Notes: generated by a model not told the origin, from the sequence alone. Positions 16,191 through 24,786 are shown, counted from the first letter of the stretch. The stretch is DNA of 53,576 nucleotides from JAEUNJ01 sp052035955 (GCA_052035955.1 JBPOHD010000067.1:1-53576); one strand, 5' to 3'. Numbers and translations: made by a program.

Positions 16191-16566
16191 ATGAATCCGC
16201 TCGACGAAGGTTTCGGCGGCAGGCAGGTCGACCCCGGCGAGCGGCGGCGGCTGATCCGCCGCGTCTTCGAGGCCGTCGTTCCCCGCTACGACCTGATGAA
16301 CGACCTGATGAGCCCGGGCGACCACCGGCTCTGGAAGCGTCGCCTGGCGCGGGATCTGCGCGGCACCGCCGGCCGCTTCGTGGACCTGGCCGGCGGCACC
16401 GGCGACGTGGCCCGCCTGCTCATCGCGCCCGGGCGCTCGGTGCCTGTCTGCGAACCCAGCCCGGCCGTGATGGCGGAGGGCCGCCGTCGAGCGGGGCAAC
16501 CTGTCCTTCGGCATCGCCGCCCTGCACCGGGGCAGCAAACCCGAAATGCATGGGGCGCCGTCGTGA
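16191..16566 (+). pseudogene. ubiE-like methyltransferase remnant with internal deletion
   Basis: The first ~95 codons read as the N-terminus of a UbiE/COQ5-type C-methyltransferase: VFEAVVPRYDLMNDLMSPGD, LWKRRLARDLRG and the SAM motif FVDLAGGTGDVARLL. At about 16480-16490 the reading changes frame, and in the new frame NLSFGIAALHRGSK matches the very C-terminus of UbiE (usually NL..GI.A.H.G.K), stopping at 16564-16566. The ~130 residues between are missing. This is an internal deletion with frameshift, so the product cannot be an active methyltransferase. The open frame continues into the next gene only by chance. It was probably a paralogue; a functional ubiE would be elsewhere. Confidence 0.75.
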
Positions 16567-16625
16567 GGCCGCGGATGCCGATTTGTGGCAACATCGCCGC
16601 TTTCGCAATTTCGCCTGAAATCCGC

Positions 16626-16970
16626 ATGAGAACCCCCCCGATCCTGATCCTCGCCGCGCTGCTGCTGGGCGGCTGCGGCGGCATGAACGTCTGGCCCTTC
16701 GGCGGCGAGAAGTCGGCCGAGCGGCCCCGGACGCCGGCCAATGCCAGCGAATACCAGTGCGCCGGCGGCAAGGCCTTCCACCTGCGCATGGTGGACGGCG
16801 CCGCCTGGGTGATCCTCCCCGAGCGGCAGTTCCGCCTCGATCCCGTAGCCGGCTCCGCCGGCCGCTACAGCAACGGCCGGGCGACGCTGGTCATGGGTCC
16901 CGAGACCACCCTCGTCGACCCGCCGGCCATCGATTTCAAGGGATGCAAGCTTCCCGCAGCGGGCGGCTGA
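16626..16970 (+). CDS. Lipoprotein with MliC-like (lysozyme inhibitor) domain
   Basis: A 114-residue protein with a lipoprotein signal peptide: MRTPPILILAALLLGGC, the lipobox LGGC. The mature part has YQCAGGKAFHLR, WVILPERQFRL, AGRYSNGRATLVM and a final Cys in FKGCKL. This is the pattern of the MliC/PliC C-type lysozyme inhibitors (YxC...G near the start, GxRYS in the middle, a Cys near the end that pairs with the first). Likely outer-membrane or periplasmic and protective against lysozyme (inference). The start ATG at 16626 lies 60 nt after the ubiE remnant. 24 nt separate it from the EVE gene. Confidence 0.75.
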   Translation: MRTPPILILAALLLGGCGGMNVWPFGGEKSAERPRTPANASEYQCAGGKAFHLRMVDGAAWVILPERQFRLDPVAGSAGRYSNGRATLVMGPETTLVDPPAIDFKGCKLPAAGG

Positions 16971-16994
16971 GGGGCTGAAGGGAAGCGTTTCGCG

Positions 16995-17456
16995 ATGCGT
17001 TACTGGCTGATGAAGTCCGAGCCGGCGGTAGTCGGCATCGACCACGTGCTGGCCATGCCGGGCGGGACGGTGGACTGGTGGGGCGTGCGCAACTACCAGG
17101 CGCGCAATTTCATGCGCGACCAGATGAAGGTGGGGGACAAGGTGTTCTTCTACCATTCGTCCTGCCCGGAACCGGGCATCGCCGGCCTCGCCGAGGTGGC
17201 CAAGCTGGCCTATCCGGACCGCACCCAGTTCGATCCGGACAGTCCCTATTTCGATCCCAAGTCCACCCCGGAGAATCCGCGCTGGGTGAATGTCGACGTG
17301 CGCATCGTGAAGAAGACGCGGCTGGTCGGCATCGCCGAACTGCGCTCCCATCCCGAGTTGGCCCACATGCGCGTCCTGCAGCGGGGCAACCGCTTGTCCA
17401 TCACGCCGGTGGACCCGGCGGAGTGGAAGTTCGTCGTCGGGAAGCTGCTGAAGTGA
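16995..17456 (+). CDS. EVE domain protein
   Basis: A 153-residue single-domain EVE (PUA-like) protein, beginning RYWLMKSEPAVVGIDHV, with the family's VDWWGVRNYQARNFMRDQMK, the aromatic-cage region VFFYHSSCPEPGIAGLAEV, and YPDRTQFDPDSPYFDPKS. EVE domains of this class are thought to bind modified bases in DNA or RNA; a specific target is not known. The gene usually sits near zapA/ssrS in betaproteobacteria. Its stop overlaps the GTG start of the permease gene that follows. Confidence 0.93.
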   Translation: MRYWLMKSEPAVVGIDHVLAMPGGTVDWWGVRNYQARNFMRDQMKVGDKVFFYHSSCPEPGIAGLAEVAKLAYPDRTQFDPDSPYFDPKSTPENPRWVNVDVRIVKKTRLVGIAELRSHPELAHMRVLQRGNRLSITPVDPAEWKFVVGKLLK

Positions 17457-18265
17457 ACGCCTCCGTCCTGACATGGTTCGCGGCCTACCTGGCCCTGGGC
17501 GCCTTCGCCGGATTCTTCGCCGGCCTCCTCGGCGTCGGCGGCGGCGCCGTGATGGTGCCCGTGCTGGCCGTCATGTTCGCCGCCCAGGCCTTTCCCGACG
17601 GCCACCTGATGCACCTGGCCCTCGGGACCTCGATGGCGACCATCGTGTTCACCTCGGTCTCCAGCCTGCGCGCCCACCACCAGCACGGCGCGGTGCTCTG
17701 GCCGGTGGTGAGGACGATCGCGCCCGGCATCGTCGTCGGCACGATCCTCGGCGCGCAGGTGGCCGGACGGGTGCCGACGCGGCCCCTGGCCATCTTCTTC
17801 GCGGTCTTCATGACCTACGTCGCCGTGCAGATGATCGTCAACGCCAAGCCCAAGCCCTCGCGGGAATTGCCCGGGACCCTGGGCATGTTCGGCGTCGGGG
17901 CGGGCATCGGCGGCGTCTCGGCCATGGTGGCCATCGGCGGCGGATCCCTCTCGGTGCCCTTCATGACCTGGTGCAACGTCAGGATGCACCATGCCATCGG
18001 CACCTCGGCCGCCATCGGCTTCCCGATCGCGGTGGCCGGCACCGTCGGCTACATGATTTCCGGTTACGGGGCCACCGGGCTGCCGGCCGGCAGCTTCGGC
18101 TTCATCTACCTGCCGGCCCTGGCCGGCACCGTCGTGGCCAGCGTCCTCGTGGCGCCCTGGGGCGCGAAGCTCGCCCACCGGCTGCCGGTGCCGACGCTGA
18201 AGAAGATCTTCGCCGGCGTCATCGTGCTGCTGCTGGCCAAGATGCTGCACGGCCTGTTCGCCTAG
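17453..18265 (+). CDS. TSUP family (TauE/SafE) permease
   Basis: A 270-residue inner-membrane protein with about eight hydrophobic segments in two repeats. Each repeat starts with the glycine-rich family motif: GFFAGLLGVGGGAVMVPVLA near residues 18-38, and IGGVSAMVAIGGGSLSVPFM in the second half. TSUP proteins move sulfite, sulfoacetate or related organosulfur anions; the substrate cannot be told here. The GTG start at 17453 overlaps the EVE stop (GTGA). It is convergent with feoB, with only about 10 nt between the stops. Confidence 0.88.
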   Translation: MNASVLTWFAAYLALGAFAGFFAGLLGVGGGAVMVPVLAVMFAAQAFPDGHLMHLALGTSMATIVFTSVSSLRAHHQHGAVLWPVVRTIAPGIVVGTILGAQVAGRVPTRPLAIFFAVFMTYVAVQMIVNAKPKPSRELPGTLGMFGVGAGIGGVSAMVAIGGGSLSVPFMTWCNVRMHHAIGTSAAIGFPIAVAGTVGYMISGYGATGLPAGSFGFIYLPALAGTVVASVLVAPWGAKLAHRLPVPTLKKIFAGVIVLLLAKMLHGLFA

Positions 18266-18275
18266 GCGGATCGCC

Positions 18276-20327
18276 CTAGGCCAAGGCCCGCCACAACTCC
18301 AGCGGCAGGCGGACGGCGCCGCTGATGGCGAGCGCCGAGGCGACCGAAATCCCGATCGAGAACAGGGCCTGGCGGGTTCCGATCAGGCGCAGCATGACCG
18401 CGAAGGTGGACACGCAGGGGATGTAGAAGGTCAGGAAGGCCAGGAAGGTGGTGATCTGCACGGCATCCAGCATGTTGCCCACCTCGGCCGTGCCGAGGGC
18501 CTGGGCCACCATCAGCAGGGAAAGCTCCTTGCGCAGGACGCCGAACAGGATGGGTACGCCGAGGGCGATGGGCAGCCCCAGCCACCAGGAGGTGATCGGC
18601 GTCAGCAGGGTGTTGATCGCGGCGTCGGCGCCGACATGGGCCAGCAGGGCCAGCACGACGCTGCCGGCGATGAGCAGCGGCGTGACGATGGTCAGGATGT
18701 CGCTGGTGCGTTCCCAGGTCGCCCGCAGCACCGCCCCGGCCCGCGGCAGCGCGTAGGGCGGGATGTCCTGGATGACGCCCGGAACCACCGTCGAATAGCG
18801 CCGCCCGAGCAGCCGGCCGGCCACCGCGATGACCACCAGGATGAGGGCGAAGAGGCCGAGGACGCCGGCCGGGCCCAGGTACTTGCCGCCCAGGGCGAGG
18901 ATGATGGCCGAGCGGGCCGAGCAGGGCACGAAGGTGATCAGGACGGCGGCGACGATGCGGTCGCGGCCGGTGGCCACCGCCGTCGCCGCCGAGATGGCCG
19001 GCACGTTGCAGCCCAGGCCCATCAGGAAGGGCAGGGCGACGCCGCCGTGCAGGCCGATGCGGTGGAAGCCCCGGTCCACCACGAAGGCGACCCGGTGCAT
19101 GATCCCCGACTCCTCGAGGGCGACCAGCAGCAGCACCAGCGGCAGCATGTAGGGGACGACGATGCCGACCAGCCCGACCAGGGCGTCGGCGACCGCCCGG
19201 CCGACGACGCCGGCCGTGCTGCCGGGCGTCCATTCGCCGACCCAGGCGGCCAGCCGCGCCGAGGTGAGGGCGTCGAGGCCGGTGGCCACCTCGAAGACGA
19301 GGAAGAGGACCAGGGCGAAGATGGCCGTGCTGCCGACCAGGCCCCAGCGCGGATGCAGGAAGATCTCGTCCAGCCAGAACTGCCAGGGCGCCGATTCGTC
19401 CCGCCGTCCCGGCCGGCTGACGCTCTCGAAGAGCAGTGCCGACCTGTGATGCCGGTCGGCGTGGATCTCGTCGGCCAGCGGGCGCGGCAGGTCCCGCTCG
19501 GCGGCGACGCGGGCGCCGTCCAGCGCCGCCACGCTCTCCGGGAAATGCGCCGCCAGTTCGGGCAGGAAGTAGTCGTCCTTCTCCGCCAGTTGTGTCAGCA
19601 GCAGCGGCCGCGGGACGCGGAAGGCCTCGGCGATCGCCGGCCCGGCGACGACGGTCGCCAGTCCTTCCAGGGCCCGGGCGACATGGGGGCTGGGCTGCTG
19701 CGGCAGGGGGCAGACGTTCTCGCGGGCCGCCCGCACCACGGCGGTGAACAGTTCGCGCAGGCCCTTGCCCATGTGGGCGACGGTCGGCACGACGGGGACG
19801 CCGAGGGCTTCCGCGAGGGCGCGCACGTTGATGTAGAGCCCCTTGTCGCGGGCCTCGTCCATGCGGTTGAGGGCGATGACCAGCGGCCGGCCGAGCAGCG
19901 AGAGTTCCTGGGCCAGTTCCAGGTCGCGCTGCAGGGCGGTGGCGTCGACCACCAGCACCAGCACGTCCGGGGCCTGGAAGGCGACGGCGGGTTGCCGGGA
20001 CTCGTGGCGGGCGACGGCCGGCCAGCGATCGCCCCAGAGCAGGTACTTGAGGACCACCCGCCCGGCTTCGTCGAGGCCGTGCAGGGATTCGAGGGGCGGC
20101 AGGTCCACCAGGGAGATCTGGTCGAGGCCCACGTCGACGATGCATTCCTCATAGGCCGGCCCCTCGCCGGCCAGGCGTTCGTGCCCGACGATGGCGCTGG
20201 CGGCGCCCTGGAATACCGTGCTGCGGCCGACGCCCATGCGACCGACGAGGGCCGCCCGCGGCCGGCGGGGGCCGCGCAGCAGGGGCTCCTCCAGGCCGAC
20301 GGTGCAGACGCTCGGCCGGGAAGTCAT
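18276..20327 (-). CDS. feoB: FeoB-type ferrous iron transporter with divergent G domain
   Basis: A 683-residue protein with an N-terminal G-protein domain and a C-terminal polytopic membrane domain. The membrane part is clearly FeoB: the paired Gate regions, GLGCNVPAISAATAVATGRD, ITFVPCSARSAI and PILFGVLRKELSLLMV. The G domain is unusual. G1 reads GRMGVGRST (29-37), with Arg35 in place of the P-loop Lys (FeoB normally GNPN.GKTT), and G3 reads DLPP (75-78) instead of DLPG. G4 NRMD is intact. GTP hydrolysis may therefore be altered or lost. There is no feoA next to it. Its ATG at 20327 overlaps the stop of the HAD gene upstream. No Fur box is evident. Confidence 0.87.
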   Translation of the reverse strand: MTSRPSVCTVGLEEPLLRGPRRPRAALVGRMGVGRSTVFQGAASAIVGHERLAGEGPAYEECIVDVGLDQISLVDLPPLESLHGLDEAGRVVLKYLLWGDRWPAVARHESRQPAVAFQAPDVLVLVVDATALQRDLELAQELSLLGRPLVIALNRMDEARDKGLYINVRALAEALGVPVVPTVAHMGKGLRELFTAVVRAARENVCPLPQQPSPHVARALEGLATVVAGPAIAEAFRVPRPLLLTQLAEKDDYFLPELAAHFPESVAALDGARVAAERDLPRPLADEIHADRHHRSALLFESVSRPGRRDESAPWQFWLDEIFLHPRWGLVGSTAIFALVLFLVFEVATGLDALTSARLAAWVGEWTPGSTAGVVGRAVADALVGLVGIVVPYMLPLVLLLVALEESGIMHRVAFVVDRGFHRIGLHGGVALPFLMGLGCNVPAISAATAVATGRDRIVAAVLITFVPCSARSAIILALGGKYLGPAGVLGLFALILVVIAVAGRLLGRRYSTVVPGVIQDIPPYALPRAGAVLRATWERTSDILTIVTPLLIAGSVVLALLAHVGADAAINTLLTPITSWWLGLPIALGVPILFGVLRKELSLLMVAQALGTAEVGNMLDAVQITTFLAFLTFYIPCVSTFAVMLRLIGTRQALFSIGISVASALAISGAVRLPLELWRALA

Positions 20328-20980
20328 GCCTCGGGGATCAGCTCGGCGAAGCTGGAAATCGCCGGATAGGGCCCCGTGTCCTTGTCCGGCTGGCGGCTGT
20401 CCGGATTGCGAACCGCCACCAGGTGGCGGATGCCGTATTCCCGGGCCGAGTCGAGGACGGGCAGGCTGTCCTCGGCGAGCAGCGTGCGCTGCGGGTCGAA
20501 GGGAATGAACTGCTGCAGCCGCCGCCAGAAGGCCGGATCTTCCTTGGGCCGTCCGACCGAGTGGGCGCTCACCACGCGGTCGAAATGGGGGCGCAGGCCG
20601 GTCCTCGCCATCTTCAGCGTGACGCTCTTGTGGTGGGCGTTGGTCACCAGGGAGACCCTGCGCCCCTGGCGGCGCTGCCATTCCAGGAAATCCACCACCC
20701 TGGGATGGATGGCGATCAGGTGCGCCACTTCCTCCTTGAGCTTCATGATGTCCAGCTCGAGCTCGGTCTCCCAGAAATCGACGGAGTACCACTCGAGGGT
20801 CCCGGCCCGGGCATGGTAGCGGGCCATCAGTTCCTCCCGCGCCACCGCCGGGTCGAGCCCGCGCGCCTCGGCATAGCGGCGGGGCACGTGGGCCTGCCAG
20901 AAGTGGTTGTCGAAGTGCAGGTCCAGCAGGGTGCCGTCCATGTCGAGGAGGACGGTGTCGATGCCCGACCAGTCGGGCAT
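20324..20980 (-). CDS. yrfG: HAD-superfamily nucleotidase, YrfG-like (GMP/IMP 5'-nucleotidase)
   Basis: A 218-residue HAD hydrolase, close in length to E. coli YrfG (222). Motif I is LLDMDGTLLDLHFDNHFW, with the LHFDN extension typical of YrfG. Motif II is SLVTNAHH, followed by KSVTLKMARTGL. The motif III region is GRPKEDPAFW and motif IV TLLAEDSLPVL. These enzymes dephosphorylate purine monophosphates in the cytoplasm. I took the ATG at 20980 because the product then starts directly before motif I; upstream in-frame codons run into the previous intergenic region. Its stop overlaps feoB, an association that seems to be only transcriptional. Confidence 0.88.
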   Translation of the reverse strand: MPDWSGIDTVLLDMDGTLLDLHFDNHFWQAHVPRRYAEARGLDPAVAREELMARYHARAGTLEWYSVDFWETELELDIMKLKEEVAHLIAIHPRVVDFLEWQRRQGRRVSLVTNAHHKSVTLKMARTGLRPHFDRVVSAHSVGRPKEDPAFWRRLQQFIPFDPQRTLLAEDSLPVLDSAREYGIRHLVAVRNPDSRQPDKDTGPYPAISSFAELIPEA

Positions 20981-21000
20981 CGCGGGCGGCGGGCCGGCCT

Positions 21001-21429
21001 TCACGGCCGGATGTAGGCCCATCCGGCCTGCTGCTTGCGCATGATCTCGACCACCCCGGCCTGGACGTAGCCGATGCCGCCGAGCATGTCGTCCCTGGTG
21101 ATCTTCTGGTTGGTCATGGTGTTCTCGCAGGCCACGACCTGGATGCCCGCGGCCATGGCGTCGATGACCCGGTTGGCGACCAGGGCGTCGGCCTTCAGCA
21201 TGCCGATGCCCGGCCCGTAGGCGACGATCTCGATCGCCACCTGGCCCTTCAGGTCGGCCTGGATGTTGCGCGCATTGTTGAGGGCGAGGTTCCATTTCTT
21301 CGGGTCCTCGTCGCTGACCTGGAGCAGGACCCGGTCGGCGGGCGGCGGCGCATTCTGGGCAGTGGCGGGCAGGGCGCACGCGGTCAGGGCGGCGACGGCG
21401 GCCAGCCGCGCCAGGGCGGGAATGTTCAT
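21001..21429 (-). CDS. Exported DsrE/DsrF-like protein
   Basis: A 142-residue protein with a clear signal peptide (cleavage likely after ALPATAQ) followed by a DsrE-like alpha/beta fold: RVLLQVSDEDPKKWNLALNN, ARNIQADLKGQVAIEIVAYG, and VVACENTMTNQKITRDDML. One Cys (in ACENTM) sits where related proteins keep an active-site Cys. Periplasmic DsrE-like proteins are common beside sulfur genes but have no established reaction. It has a good ribosome site (AAGGAGAGACCC before ATG) and lies 20 nt upstream of the HAD gene on the same strand. Confidence 0.83.
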   Translation of the reverse strand: MNIPALARLAAVAALTACALPATAQNAPPPADRVLLQVSDEDPKKWNLALNNARNIQADLKGQVAIEIVAYGPGIGMLKADALVANRVIDAMAAGIQVVACENTMTNQKITRDDMLGGIGYVQAGVVEIMRKQQAGWAYIRP

Positions 21430-21501
21430 GGGTCTCTCCTTGGGGTAGCGAACTCTGCGTCTTCAGCGCAGTGCCGCCAAGCATAGCCGATGTGCGCTCG
21501 C

Positions 21502-22716
21502 TCAGGCCGGCCGGGACCGCGGCTCCGAGAGGGCGAAAGCGAGGATCCCGAGGGCCAGCGAGGCGCCCATGCCCAGCGCCAGGTCGAGGGTGCTGCCCCA
21601 GAGCAGCGGCGCCAGCAGGGCCGCCGTCAGGACGTTGGTGCCGGTATGCACGACGCTCTGGCAACTGGAGGCCAGGCCGCGCCGTTCCGGGAAGTGGTCC
21701 AGCGCCATCAACTGCAGCGCCGGCATGGTCATGGCCAGGCCCAGGGTGTAGAGCGGCAGGGGCAGCAGGGGCCAGGGGAAGCGGGGCGGCACGGTGGCGT
21801 TGAGCAGCAGGTTGGCGAGCGCCGCGGCCATCATGAGGGCGATGCCGAGGGCGACGGTGCGCCGCGGCGACACCTTGCCGGCCAGGCGTCCCGAGACCCA
21901 GGAGCCGGTCATCAGGCCGACCACGCTGGGCCCGAACATCCAGCCGAAGGCCTGGGCCGAGAGGCCCAGGTGGCGCATCAGGAAGACGGGCGCCGAGAGG
22001 ACGTAGAGGAACATGCCGTTGAAGCACAGGGCCAGGGCGAGGGAAAGGCGCACGAATACCCGATGGGTGAAGACCTGGACGTAGGCATGCCAGAGCTGCA
22101 CCGGATGCAGGGACTGCCTCTTCGCCGGCGGCAGGGTCTCCGGCAGCAGGAACCAGGCGGCCAGGAAGACGGCCGCGCCGAGGACGGCGAGGAAGACGAA
22201 TATCCCGTGCCAGTCGAACCAGGCATGGATCCAGCCGCCGATGATGGGGGCGATGGCGGGTGCGATGCCGAACAGCACGGCGATATGCGACATGAGTTTC
22301 TGGGCTGCCGCCCCGTCGAAGAGGTCGCGCACGACGGCGCGGGAGACGACCATGCCGGCGCCGGCGCAGAGTCCCTGCAGGGCCCGCCCGGCCCAGAGGA
22401 CCTCGATGCGCTGGGCGAAGACGCAGACCAGCGTCGACAGGACGTAGAGGAAGAGCCCGCCGAGGATCACCCGCCGCCGGCCGAGGGCGTCCGACAGGGC
22501 GCCGTGCCAGAGCATCATGAAGGCGAAGGGCAGCATGTAGGCCGTCAGGGTCTGCTGCACCTCGATGTCCGTCGCCCCGAGGGATCGGGCGATGGCCGGG
22601 AAGGCCGGCAGGTAGGTGTCGATCGAGAAGGGCCCGATGGTGGACAGGGAGGCGAGCAGCACCACCAGGCCCAGGGGGGCCTTGCCGTGGCGGTCGGGCC
22701 GGGCGGCTTCAGCCAC
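21502..22716 (-). CDS. Bcr/CflA family multidrug efflux MFS transporter
   Basis: A 404-residue major facilitator protein with 12 predicted membrane segments. It shows the Bcr/CflA pattern: LASLSTIGPFSIDTYLPAFP in the first segment, MFS motif A GALSDALGRRRV, and RALQGLCAGAGMVVSRAVVR with DLFDG. Members export drugs such as bicyclomycin and chloramphenicol by proton antiport. The start is GTG at 22716, which lies inside the comM coding end (8-nt overlap), so the two are probably cotranscribed. No local regulator is seen. Confidence 0.92.
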   Translation of the reverse strand: MAEAARPDRHGKAPLGLVVLLASLSTIGPFSIDTYLPAFPAIARSLGATDIEVQQTLTAYMLPFAFMMLWHGALSDALGRRRVILGGLFLYVLSTLVCVFAQRIEVLWAGRALQGLCAGAGMVVSRAVVRDLFDGAAAQKLMSHIAVLFGIAPAIAPIIGGWIHAWFDWHGIFVFLAVLGAAVFLAAWFLLPETLPPAKRQSLHPVQLWHAYVQVFTHRVFVRLSLALALCFNGMFLYVLSAPVFLMRHLGLSAQAFGWMFGPSVVGLMTGSWVSGRLAGKVSPRRTVALGIALMMAAALANLLLNATVPPRFPWPLLPLPLYTLGLAMTMPALQLMALDHFPERRGLASSCQSVVHTGTNVLTAALLAPLLWGSTLDLALGMGASLALGILAFALSEPRSRPA

Positions 22717-24202
22717 CGAAGCCCCGGCGGTACTGGATGGCTTCGGCGATCTGGGGGCCGCCGACGTGTTCCTGGCCCGCCAGGTCGGCGATGCTGCGGG
22801 CCACCTTGAGGATGCGGTGGTAGGCCCGGGCCGAGAGGTCGAGGCGGGCCATGGCCTGCTTCAGCAACTGGGCGCCGGCGCAATCCGGTAGGCAATGGAC
22901 CTCGATCTCCTCCGGCGAAAGGCGCGCGTTGGGCATGCCCTGGCGGGCCGTCTGGCGTTCCCGGGCGGCGACGACGCGGGCCCGCACGGCCGCCGAGGCC
23001 TCGCCGCCGCCGCGCTCCGCGAGGTCCCGTTCCGGCACGGCGGGAACCTCGACCATGAGGTCGATGCGGTCCAGGAAGGGGCCGGACAGCTTCGCCCGGT
23101 AGCGGGCCACCTGGTCGGGCGTGCAGCGGCACTTGCCGTTGGCATGGCCCAGGAAGCCGCAGGGACAGGGGTTCATGGCGGCGACGAGCTGGAAGCCGGC
23201 CGGGAATTCGGCGCGGCGGGCGGCCCGCGAGATGCAGATGCGTCCGGTCTCGAGGGGCTCGCGCATGGCTTCCAGCACGCGCCGGTCGAATTCCGGGAGC
23301 TCGTCGAGGAAGAGCACGCCATGGTGGGCGAGGGAGATCTCGCCGGGCTTCGGGTTGCCGCCGCCGCCGACCAGGGCCGGCGCCGAGGCCGAGTGGTGGG
23401 GGGAGCGGCAGGGTCGCAGGCCCCAGGCCGCGGAGTCGAACATGCCGGCCAGGGACAGTACCGCCGCGCTTTCCAGGGCCTCGGTCTCGCCCATGGGCGG
23501 CAGCAACCCGGGCAGCCGCTGCGCCAGCATGGACTTGCCGGTGCCCGGCGGCCCGCTCATCAGCAGGCTGTGGCCGCCGGCGGCGGCGACCTCGAGGGCG
23601 CGCTTGGCCTGGGCCTGGCCCTTGACCTCGGCCAGGTCGGGGTAGTTGCCGGTGGCGTGGGCGGCATCCGCCGCGTGGGGTGCCAGGGGTGCCGTGCCAT
23701 CGAGGTGCGCGCAGACCTCGAGCAGGCTGGAGGCCGGCAGGATGCGGGCATGCCGCACCAGGGCGGCCTCGGCGGCGCAATTCCGCGGCAGCACGAAGGC
23801 GCGGCCGCCGCCGGCGGCGGCCAGGCACATGGCTAGGGTGCCGCGGACGGGACGCAATTCCCCGGACAGGGACAACTCGCCGACGAACTCCAGGCCACCG
23901 AGGGCGCCGCCGGGCAGTTGCCCGGAGGCGACCAGGATGCCGAGGGCGATGGGCAGGTCGAAGCGGCCGGATTCCTTGGGCAGGTCGGCCGGGGCCAGGT
24001 TGACGGTGATGCGTCGGGCCGGAAACTCGAAGCGGCAGTTCTGGAGGGCCGCCCGGACGCGGTCGCGGGCTTCCTTCACCTCTGTTTCCGGAAGGCCGAC
24101 GAGGGTGAATCCGGGAAGGCCGGGCGCCAGGTGGACTTCCACCGTCACTTCCGGGGCGGCAAGGCCGTCCAGGGCACGGCTCTTCAGGATGGCCAGCGGC
24201 AT
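22709..24202 (-). CDS. comM: Mg chelatase-like AAA+ ATPase ComM (YifB)
   Basis: A 497-residue protein with the ComM/YifB layout: an N-terminal Lon-type S16-like domain (LPGFTLVGLPETEVKEARDR, ITVNLAPADLPKESGRFDLP), a central AAA+ core with Walker A SGPPGTGKSMLAQRLPGLLP and Walker B GVLFLDELPEFDR, and a C-terminal Mg-chelatase domain with the short zinc-like MNPCPCG/GKCRC segment. ComM is a hexameric branch-migration helicase that aids integration of DNA during natural transformation. Length matches the family (about 500). Confidence 0.95.
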   Translation of the reverse strand: MPLAILKSRALDGLAAPEVTVEVHLAPGLPGFTLVGLPETEVKEARDRVRAALQNCRFEFPARRITVNLAPADLPKESGRFDLPIALGILVASGQLPGGALGGLEFVGELSLSGELRPVRGTLAMCLAAAGGGRAFVLPRNCAAEAALVRHARILPASSLLEVCAHLDGTAPLAPHAADAAHATGNYPDLAEVKGQAQAKRALEVAAAGGHSLLMSGPPGTGKSMLAQRLPGLLPPMGETEALESAAVLSLAGMFDSAAWGLRPCRSPHHSASAPALVGGGGNPKPGEISLAHHGVLFLDELPEFDRRVLEAMREPLETGRICISRAARRAEFPAGFQLVAAMNPCPCGFLGHANGKCRCTPDQVARYRAKLSGPFLDRIDLMVEVPAVPERDLAERGGGEASAAVRARVVAARERQTARQGMPNARLSPEEIEVHCLPDCAGAQLLKQAMARLDLSARAYHRILKVARSIADLAGQEHVGGPQIAEAIQYRRGFGG

Positions 24203-24304
24203 GATGAACGAGAGGAGGGGAAGCCCGCGAGTCTACCGGAGAACGGCCGGTGGCCCCGGCGGCGCTTCGGCCCGGCGCCGAGCCCGCCGGCGGAGGGTGG
24301 CAGG

Positions 24305-24538
24305 CTAAGTCCGGCCTTCCAGTTCGGCGACCCGGGCCTCGAGGGCGGCGAGCCGTTCCCGGGCCTTTTCCACCAGGGCGACCTGGACGTCGTATTCCTC
24401 CCGGGTGACCAGGTCGAGACGCTCGAACAGTCCGCCCAGGAGGGCCCGCAGGTTCTTCTCCAGGTCGCCGGCCGGAGCGGCCGCCGCCAGCTGCGAAATC
24501 CTGGCGCTGAGATCTTCGATGGTGTCGGGCTTGAGCAT
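24305..24538 (-). CDS. ubiK: Ubiquinone biosynthesis accessory factor UbiK
   Basis: A 77-residue protein of the UbiK/YqiC (BMFP) family. It begins MLKPDTIEDLSARISQL, continues with EKNLRALLGGLFERLDLVTR and EEYDVQVALVEKARERLAAL, and ends in a leucine-rich coiled coil (EARVAELEGRT). UbiK pairs with UbiJ and helps aerobic coenzyme Q synthesis. It lies 102 nt upstream of comM on the same strand; the intervening bases hold a GC-rich dyad but no clear terminator. Confidence 0.9.
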   Translation of the reverse strand: MLKPDTIEDLSARISQLAAAAPAGDLEKNLRALLGGLFERLDLVTREEYDVQVALVEKARERLAALEARVAELEGRT

Positions 24539-24619
24539 GGGATCACCCAGGGTCGGCGGATAGGGTCGGGCTGCCGGGAGGCGGCCCGGAGTCTAGCACG
24601 CTGTCCTGCCGGCCTTGGC

Positions 24620-24665
24620 TGCACTGGCTTGGTGCATCTCTCCCGGGTTGCACCAACTTGGGGTG
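24620..24665 (+). promoter_or_regulatory. Two NtrC (GlnG) binding sites upstream of torF-glnK-amtB
   Basis: The first site, TGCACTGGCTTGGTGCA (24620-24636), matches the 17-nt palindrome TGCACCA-N3-TGGTGCA except for two positions. The second, TGCACCAACTTGGGGTG (24649-24665), has one perfect half. They lie about 65-110 nt upstream of a sigma-54 promoter, the normal enhancer distance. Confidence 0.8.
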
Positions 24666-24729
24666 GGCATGCCCGCCAATGGGCCCGATTCCGTGAAATA
24701 GATCACTGTTTTGCAATGGATTTACAAGC

Positions 24730-24745
24730 TGGCACGGGCCGTGCT
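24730..24745 (+). promoter_or_regulatory. Sigma-54 (RpoN) promoter of torF-glnK-amtB
   Basis: TGGCACGGGCCGTGCT matches the -24/-12 consensus TGGCAC-N5-TTGCT with a single change in the -12 element (GTGCT). The position, about 42 nt before the torF start, and the NtrC sites upstream point to nitrogen-limitation control of the porin, GlnK and AmtB genes. Confidence 0.85.
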
Positions 24746-24786
24746 AATCGTTCGTCGCAACCTGATTCCTTTCTCTGGAGATAACT

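Noticed and set aside
16191..16970. A continuous 259-residue frame joining the ubiE-like part and the lipoprotein
   Set aside because: The N-terminal UbiE-like segment leaves its frame after ~95 residues and its C-terminus lies in another frame; the lipoprotein has its own ATG and lipobox. The continuous frame is accidental.
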